Assembly (NCBI GenBank): GCA_020430675.1
Contig: JAGQJJ010000124.1
Coordinates: 1 to 8,596 of the forward strand
Source: Myxococcales bacterium
GTDB lineage: Bacteria; Myxococcota; Bradymonadia; UBA7976; UBA1532
Direction: 5' to 3'
Length of the DNA stretch: 8,596 nt
Numbering within the stretch: position 1 is the stretch's first letter; every line of letters begins with the position of its first letter. A program made the position numbers and the translations under genes. The notes below the pieces were generated by a model. It worked only from the letters and a program-made list of their open reading frames with translations, had not been told where the DNA came from and ran no database searches. Shown piece after piece: positions 1 through 6,458 of the stretch.

Positions 1-13
1 GTCCATTGGGCCA

Positions 14-1231
14 TCAGAGGTTGCCCGGGTCAAAGCACATCATGTCGCGATCGCCGCAAGCCCCACCTTCCTGCGGACACGGCGCGCAGATGTCACCGCC
101 GGCGCAGTTGCCATCGACGCAATCGGGCAGGTTGAACCAGCAGGTATAGGTGCACCCCCGCTCGCCGTCGGCGTCGCTCGGCCGGGTGTGATTGGGATCG
201 CACCGCCACGCGCCCAGGCAGCGGATGGGCGCGCCCTGGAACAGACAGTTGACGGTGTCGCGGCAAGGCACGTTGGGATCGCAGTCATCGGGGCAGTTGC
301 AGATGTTCTCGCCCACGCCGCACTGCCCATCGCCGCAGCGCGTGCAGCGCGAAGCGCCCACGCATTCCTGGCACACGCCGTTGGCGTCGGGCACCTCGCA
401 GCCCACCGGCGTCAGGTTCGGGCAGCACTGCGGCGCGTTGGGCACCACCGGCACCGAGTCCCCCTCGCCCACGCACTCGCCGCCGCCCGCGCAGTCAACC
501 GCGCAGTTGCACGGGTTCTCGCCCGGCCCGCAGACCCCGTCGCCGCAGGCGGCACAGACAAACGCGCCGACGCAGGGATCCGCCCCGCAGCTGCCATCGG
601 CGGCCGGGCGATCGCAGCCGATCGGCGACAGGCCCTGGCAGCACATCGGCGCGCCGGGCACCACGGGCACGACCTCGCCCGCGCCGGCGCAGGCCGCGTC
701 GTCGCAGTCGAGCGGGCAGTTGCAGATGTTCTCGCCCAGCCCGCAGCGCCCGTCACCGCAGGCGGTGCAGATCGACGCGCCATCGCAGCCCTCGGGGCAG
801 GTGCCATCGGCGAGCGGCGCGTCGCATGATGTGGGGAAGAGGCCTGCACAGCACTCGGGCGCGCCGGGCACCACCGGGATGGCCTCGCCCTCTTCGGCGC
901 AGGCGACGCTGGCATCGACCGCGGCATCGGGCGGCATGGCATCGGCGGGCGGCATGGCATCACCGAGCATGGCATCGCCCGGCAGGGCATCGCCAGGCAG
1001 GGCATCGCCCGGCATCGCATCGTCGGCCATGGCATCCGCAACCGCTTGATCACCCTCGCGCATGTCGCCCGGCGCCATCATGTCTTCCGGCGGCGGCGGC
1101 GCGGCATCGGGGGTGACGTCGGGGCAGATGCAGTCCCCCGCCACCTGTGCATCCACCTCGCCGTCATCGTCGGAGTCGCAGGCCCACAACGCCGCCCCGA
1201 CCACCACCAGCACCACGATTGCACCGCGCAT
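14..1231 (-). CDS. Cysteine-rich repeat lipoprotein (putative, surface or periplasmic)
   Basis: Secreted protein of about 405 residues, function unknown. I start it at the ATG at 1231, twelve codons inside the longest reading frame, because a strong GGAAGGAG ribosome site lies just upstream and a clean export signal then begins at residue 1. The signal has Arg2, a hydrophobic stretch and the lipobox-like L15-W16-A17-C18; Trp at the -2 position is unusual. An acidic run (DSDDD) follows the predicted lipidated Cys18. Residues about 65-107 are a low-complexity Asp/Ala/Met/Pro linker. Three repeats of about 66 residues (about 111-176, 181-247 and 253-317) follow, each with 12 cysteines and ending in CGDGxCGxGENxCNCxxDC. 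An 88-residue tail has 12 more cysteines. Such linkers and repeats are common in exported myxobacterial and bradymonad proteins. Disulfide bonding and a role as a surface or binding protein are inference. The gene is divergent from the epimerase gene and appears monocistronic. Confidence 0.85.
   Translation of the reverse strand: MRGAIVVLVVVGAALWACDSDDDGEVDAQVAGDCICPDVTPDAAPPPPEDMMAPGDMREGDQAVADAMADDAMPGDALPGDALPGDAMLGDAMPPADAMPPDAAVDASVACAEEGEAIPVVPGAPECCAGLFPTSCDAPLADGTCPEGCDGASICTACGDGRCGLGENICNCPLDCDDAACAGAGEVVPVVPGAPMCCQGLSPIGCDRPAADGSCGADPCVGAFVCAACGDGVCGPGENPCNCAVDCAGGGECVGEGDSVPVVPNAPQCCPNLTPVGCEVPDANGVCQECVGASRCTRCGDGQCGVGENICNCPDDCDPNVPCRDTVNCLFQGAPIRCLGAWRCDPNHTRPSDADGERGCTYTCWFNLPDCVDGNCAGGDICAPCPQEGGACGDRDMMCFDPGNL
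281..901 (-). repeat. Three tandem 12-cysteine protein repeats
   Basis: Coding repeats within the cysteine-rich lipoprotein: unit 1 at 704-901, unit 2 at 491-691, unit 3 at 281-475. Each begins with Cys, then Gly-Glu/Asp and a PVVPxAPxCC segment. A Cx(8)Cx(8)C-type core follows, then the CGDGxCGxGENxCNCxxDC terminus. All twelve cysteine positions are kept in all three units; one spacing varies by a residue or two. The units match at protein level with scattered substitutions, so the duplication is old rather than recent. The Asp/Glu/Asn residues interleaved with cysteines in the terminal motif could bind calcium, but that is only a guess. Confidence 0.85.
956..1030 (-). repeat. 15-bp tandem repeat (coding minisatellite)
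   Basis: Five consecutive 15-base units start at 956, 971, 986, 1001 and 1016. The consensus on the plus strand is GGCATCGCCCGGCAG. Units 2 and 3 differ at one base, and units 2 and 4 differ at one base. The unit is in frame and encodes the pentapeptide L/M-P-G-D-A of the lipoprotein linker, so gain or loss of a unit by slippage would change linker length without breaking the reading frame. Diverged related units flank the array, extending the Asp-Ala-rich linker to about 911-1039. Confidence 0.8.
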
Positions 1232-1341
1232 TGCGCACTCCTTCCGCTTCCCGCATTTGGGTATCACGGCCCTCCACTCGTTGCCAGGAGGGTGGATGCG
1301 CCCGGCGCCAATTCGGGCTACCCTGCCGCCCGGAGGTGTCG
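1232..1341. promoter_or_regulatory. Divergent intergenic region between lipoprotein and epimerase genes
   Basis: These 110 bp must contain both outward promoters. The plus-strand gene has a GGAGGT ribosome site at 1332-1337, and the minus-strand gene has GGAAGGAG just before its ATG. A 6-bp inverted repeat, CCCTCC at 1270-1275 and GGAGGG at 1287-1292 with an 11-base loop, sits near the middle; it could be an operator or chance in GC-rich sequence. I found no convincing sigma-70 -35/-10 pair on either strand, so the promoters themselves are not placed. Confidence 0.5.
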
Positions 1342-2460
1342 ATGGACCGACCCGTCGTGCACATCGTCGGCGCGCGGCCGCAGTTTGTGAAGGCCGCCGC
1401 GGTGCTCGCGGTGACGCCGCCTGCGCAGCGCCCGCGCCTGCTGCACACCGGCCAACACTACGCGCCGGCGCTGTCCGACATCTTCTTCGCGGACCTCGCC
1501 CTGCCCGCGCCCGACATCAGCCTCGGCGTGGGCAGCGGACCGCACGGCGCACAGACCGGCGCCATGCTCGCGGGCATCGAAGCCGCGCTCGCCCCGCTCG
1601 GGCAGGGCGTCGCGGTGGTCTACGGCGACACCAACACCACCCTGGCCGGCGCCCTCGCCGCGGCCAAGCTCGGCTGGCGCGTGGCGCACGTCGAAGCCGG
1701 CCTGCGCGCCGACGTGCGCGACATGCCCGAAGAGATCAACCGCGTGGTCTGCGATCACGTCGCGGACGCGCTGCTCTGCCCCACCCGGCGCGCGGTCTTG
1801 CGCCTGGGCGTCGAAGGCCTCGCCGCGCGCGCGGCGTTTGTCGGCGACGTCATGCTCGACCTCGCGCGCCGGGTCGCCGCGGCCGCCGCCGACACCCCCA
1901 TCGCGCGCCGACTCGCCGGCGATGACATCGCGCCCGAAGGACCGCTCGCCGCCCTGCCCGAACGCGCCGCGCGCCGCGAGGGCTTCTACCTGGCCACCGT
2001 GCACCGCGCAGCCAACACCGATGACCCGAGGCGCCTGCGCGCGCTGTTCGAAGCGCTCGGCGCCCTGCCCCACCCCACGTTGCTGCCGTTGCATCCGCGA
2101 ACCGCCGCCGCGTTGAAGAAGACCGGCATCAAGGCCCCGCCCGGCGTCGTCTGCGTGGAACCGCTCGGCTACCTCGACTTCGCCGCGCTGCTCGCCGGCT
2201 GCCGTGGCGTGCTCACCGACTCGGGCGGCGTGCAGAAAGAGGCGCTCTTCGCCGGCACGCCCTGCACCACCCTGCGCGCCGAGACCGAGTGGCCCGAGAC
2301 GCTGGCCGGTGGCTGGAACCAACTCGCCGACGCCGACCCCGCGGCCATCGTCGCCGCCGCCACGCGCCCGCGGCCCGAGCCGCGGCCACCGGTCGACGCC
2401 TTCGGTGATGGGCACGCCGCCGAGCGGGTGGTCGCGGCCGTAGACGCCCTGCGCGCCTGA
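1342..2460 (+). CDS. wecB: UDP-N-acetylglucosamine 2-epimerase (non-hydrolysing, WecB family)
   Basis: Cytoplasmic enzyme of 372 residues, the normal family length, with a GT-B fold. The family interconverts UDP-GlcNAc and UDP-ManNAc to supply precursors for O-antigen, capsule or other surface glycans. Visible motifs: GARPQFVK (10-17) at the first nucleotide loop; YGDTNTT with Asp96; HVEAGLR with Glu118; PEEINR with Glu130/131; TVHRAAN with His211; and TDSGGVQKE (282-290), which contacts the nucleotide. Asp96, Glu118, Glu131 and His211 correspond to the E. coli catalytic residues (Asp95, Glu117, Glu131, His213). One oddity is that the usual Glu in HRxE(N/S) is Ala214. The start at 1342 is chosen for its GGAGGT site 4 bases upstream and because the protein begins directly at the first beta strand; the 65 upstream in-frame codons are arginine/proline-rich noise. 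No partner such as a UDP-ManNAc dehydrogenase or glycosyltransferase is adjacent, so the pathway is unknown. Confidence 0.93.
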   Translation: MDRPVVHIVGARPQFVKAAAVLAVTPPAQRPRLLHTGQHYAPALSDIFFADLALPAPDISLGVGSGPHGAQTGAMLAGIEAALAPLGQGVAVVYGDTNTTLAGALAAAKLGWRVAHVEAGLRADVRDMPEEINRVVCDHVADALLCPTRRAVLRLGVEGLAARAAFVGDVMLDLARRVAAAAADTPIARRLAGDDIAPEGPLAALPERAARREGFYLATVHRAANTDDPRRLRALFEALGALPHPTLLPLHPRTAAALKKTGIKAPPGVVCVEPLGYLDFAALLAGCRGVLTDSGGVQKEALFAGTPCTTLRAETEWPETLAGGWNQLADADPAAIVAAATRPRPEPRPPVDAFGDGHAAERVVAAVDALRA

Positions 2461-2511
2461 CCGACATCGCCCCAGGCAGCTCGCCCCGCATCAAGGACGC
2501 GCGTCTGCCGC

Positions 2512-2554
2512 TTGACAAGCGCCCGCTTCGAGACATATTGATTGGCTATACAAT
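2512..2554 (+). promoter_or_regulatory. Probable promoter of the TetR / phosphotransferase / membrane-protein operon
   Basis: A perfect TTGACA lies at 2512-2517 and a TACAAT (five of six matches to TATAAT) at 2549-2554. They are too far apart (31 bases) to be one promoter. Either TTGACA pairs with a poor -10 such as TATTGA at 2536-2541 (spacer 18), or TACAAT works with a weak -35 and gives a transcript start near 2561, about 15 bases before the ATG. Both options lie in a short AT-rich island in otherwise GC-rich DNA, and both would be covered by protein bound to the palindrome at 2530-2565. Only a weak GAG ribosome site precedes the ATG at 2576. Confidence 0.5.
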
Positions 2555-2565
2555 CAAATTGTCTC
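2530..2565. promoter_or_regulatory. Composite 36-bp palindromic operator
   Basis: A 15-base left arm GAGACATATTGATTG (2530-2544), a 6-base spacer GCTATA (2545-2550) and a 15-base right arm CAATCAAATTGTCTC (2551-2565). Thirteen of 15 arm positions are complementary; only the two bases joining the words mismatch. Each arm holds two perfectly mirrored words: outer GAGACA/TGTCTC (6 bp) and inner TTGATTG/CAATCAA (7 bp). It ends 10 bases before the ATG of the TetR-type gene. TetR regulators commonly repress from such promoter-overlapping palindromes, so autorepression of the operon is the likely role. Confidence 0.8.
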
Positions 2566-2573
2566 ACGAGACA
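2560..2573. promoter_or_regulatory. Secondary inverted repeat sharing the GAGACA word
   Basis: TGTCTC (2560-2565) and GAGACA (2568-2573) are separated by AC, giving a short perfect palindrome with 6-bp arms. It reuses the right outer word of the larger operator and adds a third copy of GAGACA directly before the start codon. The octamer CGAGACAT occurs at both 2529-2536 and 2567-2574. This may be an extra half-site for the regulator, or may modulate translation because it covers the weak ribosome site. Function is inferred. Confidence 0.55.
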
Positions 2574-2575
2574 TC

Positions 2576-3322
2576 ATGACCGACCCCGATGCCCCCCTCC
2601 TCGAAGCCGCCGCCGCCGTGCTCGATGAAGACGGTGATCTGTCGATGGCGCGCGTCGCCGCCCGGGCCGGCGTGGCCCGCGGCACGCTCTACCGCCGCTT
2701 CGGCGACAAGGACGGCCTGCTCGCCCGCCTCGCCACCACGCGGGGCGTCTCGGTCGACGCGCTCGCCACCGGCACCCGCGAACGCGCGCTCGACGCCGTC
2801 GGCGAAGTGCTCGGCCGCCTCGGCCCCGCCGGGCTGACCATCGAAGCGGTGGCGCGGCAGGCGGGGCTCGGCGAGGCCACCGTCTACCGCCACTTCGGCG
2901 ACCGCGCCTCGCTGCTGCGCGCCTTCGGCAACGAGCGCACCCCGCGCCGCGTGGCCCGCGAGATGAACCTCGACGGCGACCCCGAGACCGAGTTGGCCCA
3001 TATGGCCACCGCCGCGCTCCGCTTCGCCGCCCGCTTCCCCGCGCTGATGCGCCTCGCGTTTGCCGGCGACCCGCAGAGCGCGCTGCTGGCCAACGAGATG
3101 CGCGTCAACGAAGGCCGCGCCCGCGACCGCCTGCACGTGTTTTTTGCCCATCACATCGACGGCGGCCGCCTCGAAGGCGACGCCGCCCGCCTCACCGCGG
3201 CCTTCCTCGGCCTGGTCGTGGGCATGAGCGCGCACGAGCGCGCCATCGAGCCCGACGCCGACGGTCGCTTCATCGCCCGCCTGCTGATTCGGGGTGTCAC
3301 CCCCAAGGAGAACCTGCCATGA
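2576..3322 (+). CDS. TetR-family regulator with two tandem HTH domains
   Basis: Transcription factor of 248 residues. The first TetR-type DNA-binding domain spans about 7-52, with helix-turn-helix and following helix VAARAGVARGTLYRRFGDKDGLL split as V27-R40 and R41-L49. The second spans about 70-117, with VARQAGLGEATVYRHFGD from V92 and SLL ending at 114. Both keep the TetR hallmark G-x(4)-T-hydrophobic-Y-R-x-F-G-D, 65 residues apart. Residues about 135-245 form the usual helical ligand-binding and dimerisation region; a typical TetR protein has one HTH and about 190-220 residues. The start at 2576 is the only sensible one: it follows the operator immediately, though the ribosome site is weak. 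The stop overlaps the next start (ATGA at 3319-3322). It probably represses its own operon through the palindrome at 2530-2565. The ligand is unknown. Confidence 0.9.
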   Translation: MTDPDAPLLEAAAAVLDEDGDLSMARVAARAGVARGTLYRRFGDKDGLLARLATTRGVSVDALATGTRERALDAVGEVLGRLGPAGLTIEAVARQAGLGEATVYRHFGDRASLLRAFGNERTPRRVAREMNLDGDPETELAHMATAALRFAARFPALMRLAFAGDPQSALLANEMRVNEGRARDRLHVFFAHHIDGGRLEGDAARLTAAFLGLVVGMSAHERAIEPDADGRFIARLLIRGVTPKENLP

Positions 3323-5958
3323 CCTGGACCCTTGCTTTTGCCGAGGTCGGCGCCGCCGATCTGCCTCGCGTGGGTGGCAAAGGCGCCAATCTGGGTGAGC
3401 TCACCCGCGCTGGCGTGCCTGTGCCCCCGGGCTTCTGTGTGACCACCGATGCCTACCGTGCCTTCCTGGCCGATGACACCGAGTGGCCCGGCCTGCTGGC
3501 CGAGATGGACGCGCTCGGCGCCGATGACGTCGAAGCGACCCGCGTCGTGGGCGCGCGCGTGCGGGGCCACCTCGAAGCGCGCTCGGTGCCGCAAGCCATC
3601 GCCGACGAGGTGCTCGCCGCCTGGCGCAAGCTGGGCGAATCGCGGGCCTACGCCGTGCGATCGAGCGCCACCGCCGAAGACCTGCCCGATGCGTCGTTTG
3701 CCGGCCAGCAGGACACCTATCTCAACATCGTCGGCGCCGACGCGCTGCTCGATCGCATGCGCGCCTGCTGGGCCTCGCTGTTCACCGACCGCGCCATCCT
3801 GTATCGGCGCCGCAACAACATCGACCACACCGAGGTCGCGCTCTCGGTGGTCGTGCAGCGCATGGTGCTGCCGCAGAAGGCGGGCATCCTGTTCACCGGC
3901 GATCCGGTCAGCGGCCATCGCTTCACCACCCGCATCGACGCCGGCTTCGGGCTCGGCGAAGCGCTCGTCTCGGGCCTGGTCTCGGCCGATCTGTACACCG
4001 TCGACGTGCGCGCCCGCCGCGTGATCGACGTGGTCATCGGCGACAAGGCGCTGGCCATCGAACCCATCGAAGGCGGCGGCACGGTGCAGGTCGACCTGCC
4101 GCCCGAACGCCGTCACGCCCGCGTGCTCAGCGACGACGAAGCCTTGCGCCTCGCCGAGATGGGCGCCCGCATCGAGAAGCTGCGCGGCGGGCCGCAAGAC
4201 GTGGAGTGGTGCGTCGCCGAGGGCGAGATCTACATCGTGCAGGCCCGCCCGATCACCTCGCTGTATCCCTTGCCCGATCCCATGCCGACCGACGGCGCGC
4301 TGCATGCCTATGTGTCATTCAATCACTTCCAGGTGATGACCGATGCCATGCCCTTGCTGGCGCGCCGCGTCTGGCAGCTGGTGCTGCCTTTCGGTCGCCC
4401 GTCCGGCGAGGTGGGCCCCAACCCGTACTTCGTCTCGGCGGGCAGCCGGCTGTACCTCGACCTGAGCCCCCTGGTGCGGCGCAAATGGATGGCAAAGCGC
4501 TTCACCGGCGCGGTGAGCATCGCCGATCACCTCATCGCCCAGGGGCTGGCTCAAGTCGCCGAGCGCGATGCCTTCCGCGCCGGCCCGAAGGTCAGCTATC
4601 TGGCCCTGCTGCGCGGCCTGGGCCCCAAGCTCGGCCGCGCGCTGAGCTGGCTCCTCTTTCGCGATCCCACGCCAGCGCTCAACTTCGCGGGCGGCTGGCT
4701 CGACAACCGCCTCGCCGAAGCCAGTCGTGCCATCGCCGCCGGGGCCACCACCGCCGAGCGCCTGCGCATCTGCCGCGCGGTGCTGTGCACCGAGATCGAG
4801 AGCCTGTTTGGCACCGTTCCGCCGCTGATCTTCGCCCCCATGTTCGCCGACAAGATGCTGCGGCGGCTGCTGCCCGGCCACGGCGCCGACATCGACGCGC
4901 TCGGCCGGGGCTTGCATGGCAATGTGACCACGGTAATGGACCTCGCGGTCGGCGATCTGGCCGACACCGCGCGCGCTCACCCGGCGGTGGTCGCCGCCCT
5001 GCGCGCCGGGCGCGTCGATCGCAACAGCCTGGCCAACACCGAAGGCGGCCCGGTCTTCCTCGCCGCGCTCGATGCCTTCCTGGCGAAGTACGGCGACCGC
5101 GGGCCGAGCGAGATCGACATCAGCCGCAAGCGTTGGCGCGATGATCCGACCTCGGTGCTGCAAGCGGTCGCCGGCAACCTGAGCCATGTCGAGGGCGGCA
5201 CCCATCGCCAGCACCACGCCGCGCTCAGCGAAGCCGCCGACGCCGCCACCGCGCGCCTCATTGACGCCGCGAGCGCCCTGCGCCGGCCGATTGTGCGGCG
5301 CCTGATCCGCGTCTTCCGCCACCTGATGCCGGTGCGCGAACACCCCAAGTTCTTCCTTGTGCGCCTGTACGCCCGCGTGCGCGCGGTTGCGCTCGAAGCC
5401 GCCGCCGAGTTGGTGCGCCGCGACCTGCTGGAGCGCGGCGATGATGTCTGGCTGTTTGACTTCGTGACCCTGGCCGATGCGCTCGAACAGGGCCGCGACC
5501 TGCGCGCCGACGCCGCCGAGCGACGCGCCGTCTTTGCGCGCGAGCAGGGCATGACGCCGCCGCGGGTGATGACCAGCGAAGGCGAGGTGCCGATCGTGCG
5601 CCACGAAGGCGACGTGCCCGAGGGCGCGTTGGCCGGCAGCCCGGCATCGGCCGGCGTGGTCGAAGGCATCGCCCGGGTGGTGCGCGACCCCCAGACCGAG
5701 GTGCTGAACAAGGGTGAGATCCTGATCGCGCCGTTCACCGACCCGGGCTGGACGCCGCTGTTCCTCAACGCCGCGGGCCTGGTGATGGAGGTCGGCGGTC
5801 TCATGACCCATGGCTCGGTCGTGGCCCGCGAGTATGGCATCCCCGCGGTGGTCTGCGTGCCCGATGCCACCACCGCCATCCGCACCGGCCAGCGCGTGCG
5901 CGTCGACGGCGACCGCGGCTTCGTGCAAATCCTCGACGACGTGGAGAACGCAGCGTGA
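3319..5958 (+). CDS. Rifampin phosphotransferase-like enzyme (ATP-grasp plus PEP-utiliser His domain)
   Basis: Cytoplasmic phosphotransferase of 879 residues. Domain 1 (about 1-316) is the PEP-synthase-type ATP-binding domain: GGKGANLGEL (19-28), AVRSSATAEDLPD with Arg114, FAGQQDTYLN (127-136), GGPQDVEW (290-297) and QARPITS (308-314). Domain 2 (about 325-770) opens with NHFQVMTDAMPLL (335-347), resembling the substrate domain of rifampin phosphotransferases. Domain 3 (about 772-879) is the swivelling domain with phospho-acceptor His831 in GGLMTHGSVVAREYGIPAV. No PEP/pyruvate TIM barrel is present, and the His domain is C-terminal rather than central, so this is not PEP synthase or PPDK. Length and domain order match rifampin phosphotransferase (about 867 residues, His825 in Listeria), which transfers the ATP beta-phosphate to the antibiotic. 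The substrate here is not proven. AAGGAG lies 8 bases before the ATG, and the gene overlaps both neighbours by 4 bases. Confidence 0.85.
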   Translation: MTWTLAFAEVGAADLPRVGGKGANLGELTRAGVPVPPGFCVTTDAYRAFLADDTEWPGLLAEMDALGADDVEATRVVGARVRGHLEARSVPQAIADEVLAAWRKLGESRAYAVRSSATAEDLPDASFAGQQDTYLNIVGADALLDRMRACWASLFTDRAILYRRRNNIDHTEVALSVVVQRMVLPQKAGILFTGDPVSGHRFTTRIDAGFGLGEALVSGLVSADLYTVDVRARRVIDVVIGDKALAIEPIEGGGTVQVDLPPERRHARVLSDDEALRLAEMGARIEKLRGGPQDVEWCVAEGEIYIVQARPITSLYPLPDPMPTDGALHAYVSFNHFQVMTDAMPLLARRVWQLVLPFGRPSGEVGPNPYFVSAGSRLYLDLSPLVRRKWMAKRFTGAVSIADHLIAQGLAQVAERDAFRAGPKVSYLALLRGLGPKLGRALSWLLFRDPTPALNFAGGWLDNRLAEASRAIAAGATTAERLRICRAVLCTEIESLFGTVPPLIFAPMFADKMLRRLLPGHGADIDALGRGLHGNVTTVMDLAVGDLADTARAHPAVVAALRAGRVDRNSLANTEGGPVFLAALDAFLAKYGDRGPSEIDISRKRWRDDPTSVLQAVAGNLSHVEGGTHRQHHAALSEAADAATARLIDAASALRRPIVRRLIRVFRHLMPVREHPKFFLVRLYARVRAVALEAAAELVRRDLLERGDDVWLFDFVTLADALEQGRDLRADAAERRAVFAREQGMTPPRVMTSEGEVPIVRHEGDVPEGALAGSPASAGVVEGIARVVRDPQTEVLNKGEILIAPFTDPGWTPLFLNAAGLVMEVGGLMTHGSVVAREYGIPAVVCVPDATTAIRTGQRVRVDGDRGFVQILDDVENAA

Positions 5959-6458
5959 AAGTCTCCCTCATCGCCCTCGGCGTCACCGTGCTTGCGCTCA
6001 TCGGCGTCGCCGCCTGGCAGGGCAACGGCGCGGTCGGCGCCGGCTTCAAGAGCGCCGCCACCAACGGCCTGCGCTTTGCGCCGGTGCTGCTCGTGGCCTT
6101 CATCATCATGGGCTTTGTCGACGTGCTGCTGCCGCGGCAGATCGTCGAGACCTGGCTGAGCGACGCCGCCGGCTGGCGCGGGCAGGCGGTCGCCTGGCTC
6201 GCTGGCGTGCTCACCCCCGCCGGCAGCATCATCGGCCTGCCGCTCGTCGCCGCGCTGTACAAAGCCGGCGTCGGCCCCGGCGTACTGGTCACCTACCTCA
6301 CCTCGATGGCCACGCTCTCGTTCATCCGCGTGCCGCTTGAGATCGGCTTCTATGGCTGGCGCCTGACCGCTCTGCGCATCGTGGTGTCGGTCATTCTGCC
6401 CTTTGTCGCCGGCTTCCTCGCCCGCGTCACCGGCCCGTTCATCCTGCCCGGCTCATAG
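5955..6458 (+). CDS. Small membrane protein, half-length ArsP/YraQ (DUF318)-like permease
   Basis: Integral membrane protein of 167 residues with about four or five hydrophobic segments (about 4-20, 38-60, 77-101, 104-124, 135-157). The stretch from TPAGSIIGLPLVAALYKAG (87-105) through YLTSMAT to GWRLTALR (134-141) follows the pattern of the predicted-permease family that includes ArsP and YraQ: a Pro-rich re-entrant-like segment, P-L-x-A-x-L, then GWR and a last helix. Those proteins are usually about 300 residues with two such halves; this one is a single half and lacks the family's Cys pair in the P-x-C-S-C segment (AGSI here). It could form a homodimer. It starts at GTG 5955, overlapping the upstream stop (GTGA), with GGAG at 5943-5946, so it is probably translationally coupled to the phosphotransferase. 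Its 3' end overlaps the converging gene by 6 bp. Family assignment is moderate and the transported substrate unknown. Confidence 0.75.
   Translation: MKVSLIALGVTVLALIGVAAWQGNGAVGAGFKSAATNGLRFAPVLLVAFIIMGFVDVLLPRQIVETWLSDAAGWRGQAVAWLAGVLTPAGSIIGLPLVAALYKAGVGPGVLVTYLTSMATLSFIRVPLEIGFYGWRLTALRIVVSVILPFVAGFLARVTGPFILPGS

Noticed and set aside
192..1049. Plus-strand open frame of 285 codons, Ser/Pro/Gln-rich
   Set aside because: It looks like a low-complexity secreted protein but is the complement of the cysteine repeats, which have a signal peptide, ribosome site and conserved cysteine spacing on the minus strand.
1318..2415. Minus-strand open frame of 365 codons opposite the epimerase gene
   Set aside because: The plus strand encodes an unmistakable WecB-family protein with all motifs; the antisense product has no motif and an Arg/Gly/Ala-rich composition.
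2461..2511. Terminator after the epimerase gene
   Set aside because: The 10-bp palindrome GACGCGCGTC at 2496-2505 has no loop or T-run, and the GGCAG/CTGCC pairing has too long a loop; no intrinsic terminator is convincing.
3151..4305. Minus-strand open frame of 384 codons opposite the TetR and phosphotransferase genes
   Set aside because: It spans the junction of two well-supported plus-strand genes and has shadow-type composition and no family resemblance.
4315..5928. Long minus-strand open frame (537 codons) opposite the phosphotransferase gene
   Set aside because: It mirrors the codon structure of a clearly homologous plus-strand gene; the translation is His/Gly/Ala/Arg-rich with no recognisable motif. 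Long antisense frames are expected in very GC-rich DNA.
3319..5958. Annotation as PEP synthase or pyruvate phosphate dikinase
   Set aside because: Those enzymes have the His domain in the middle and a C-terminal PEP/pyruvate-binding barrel. Here the His domain is at the C-terminus and no barrel is seen.
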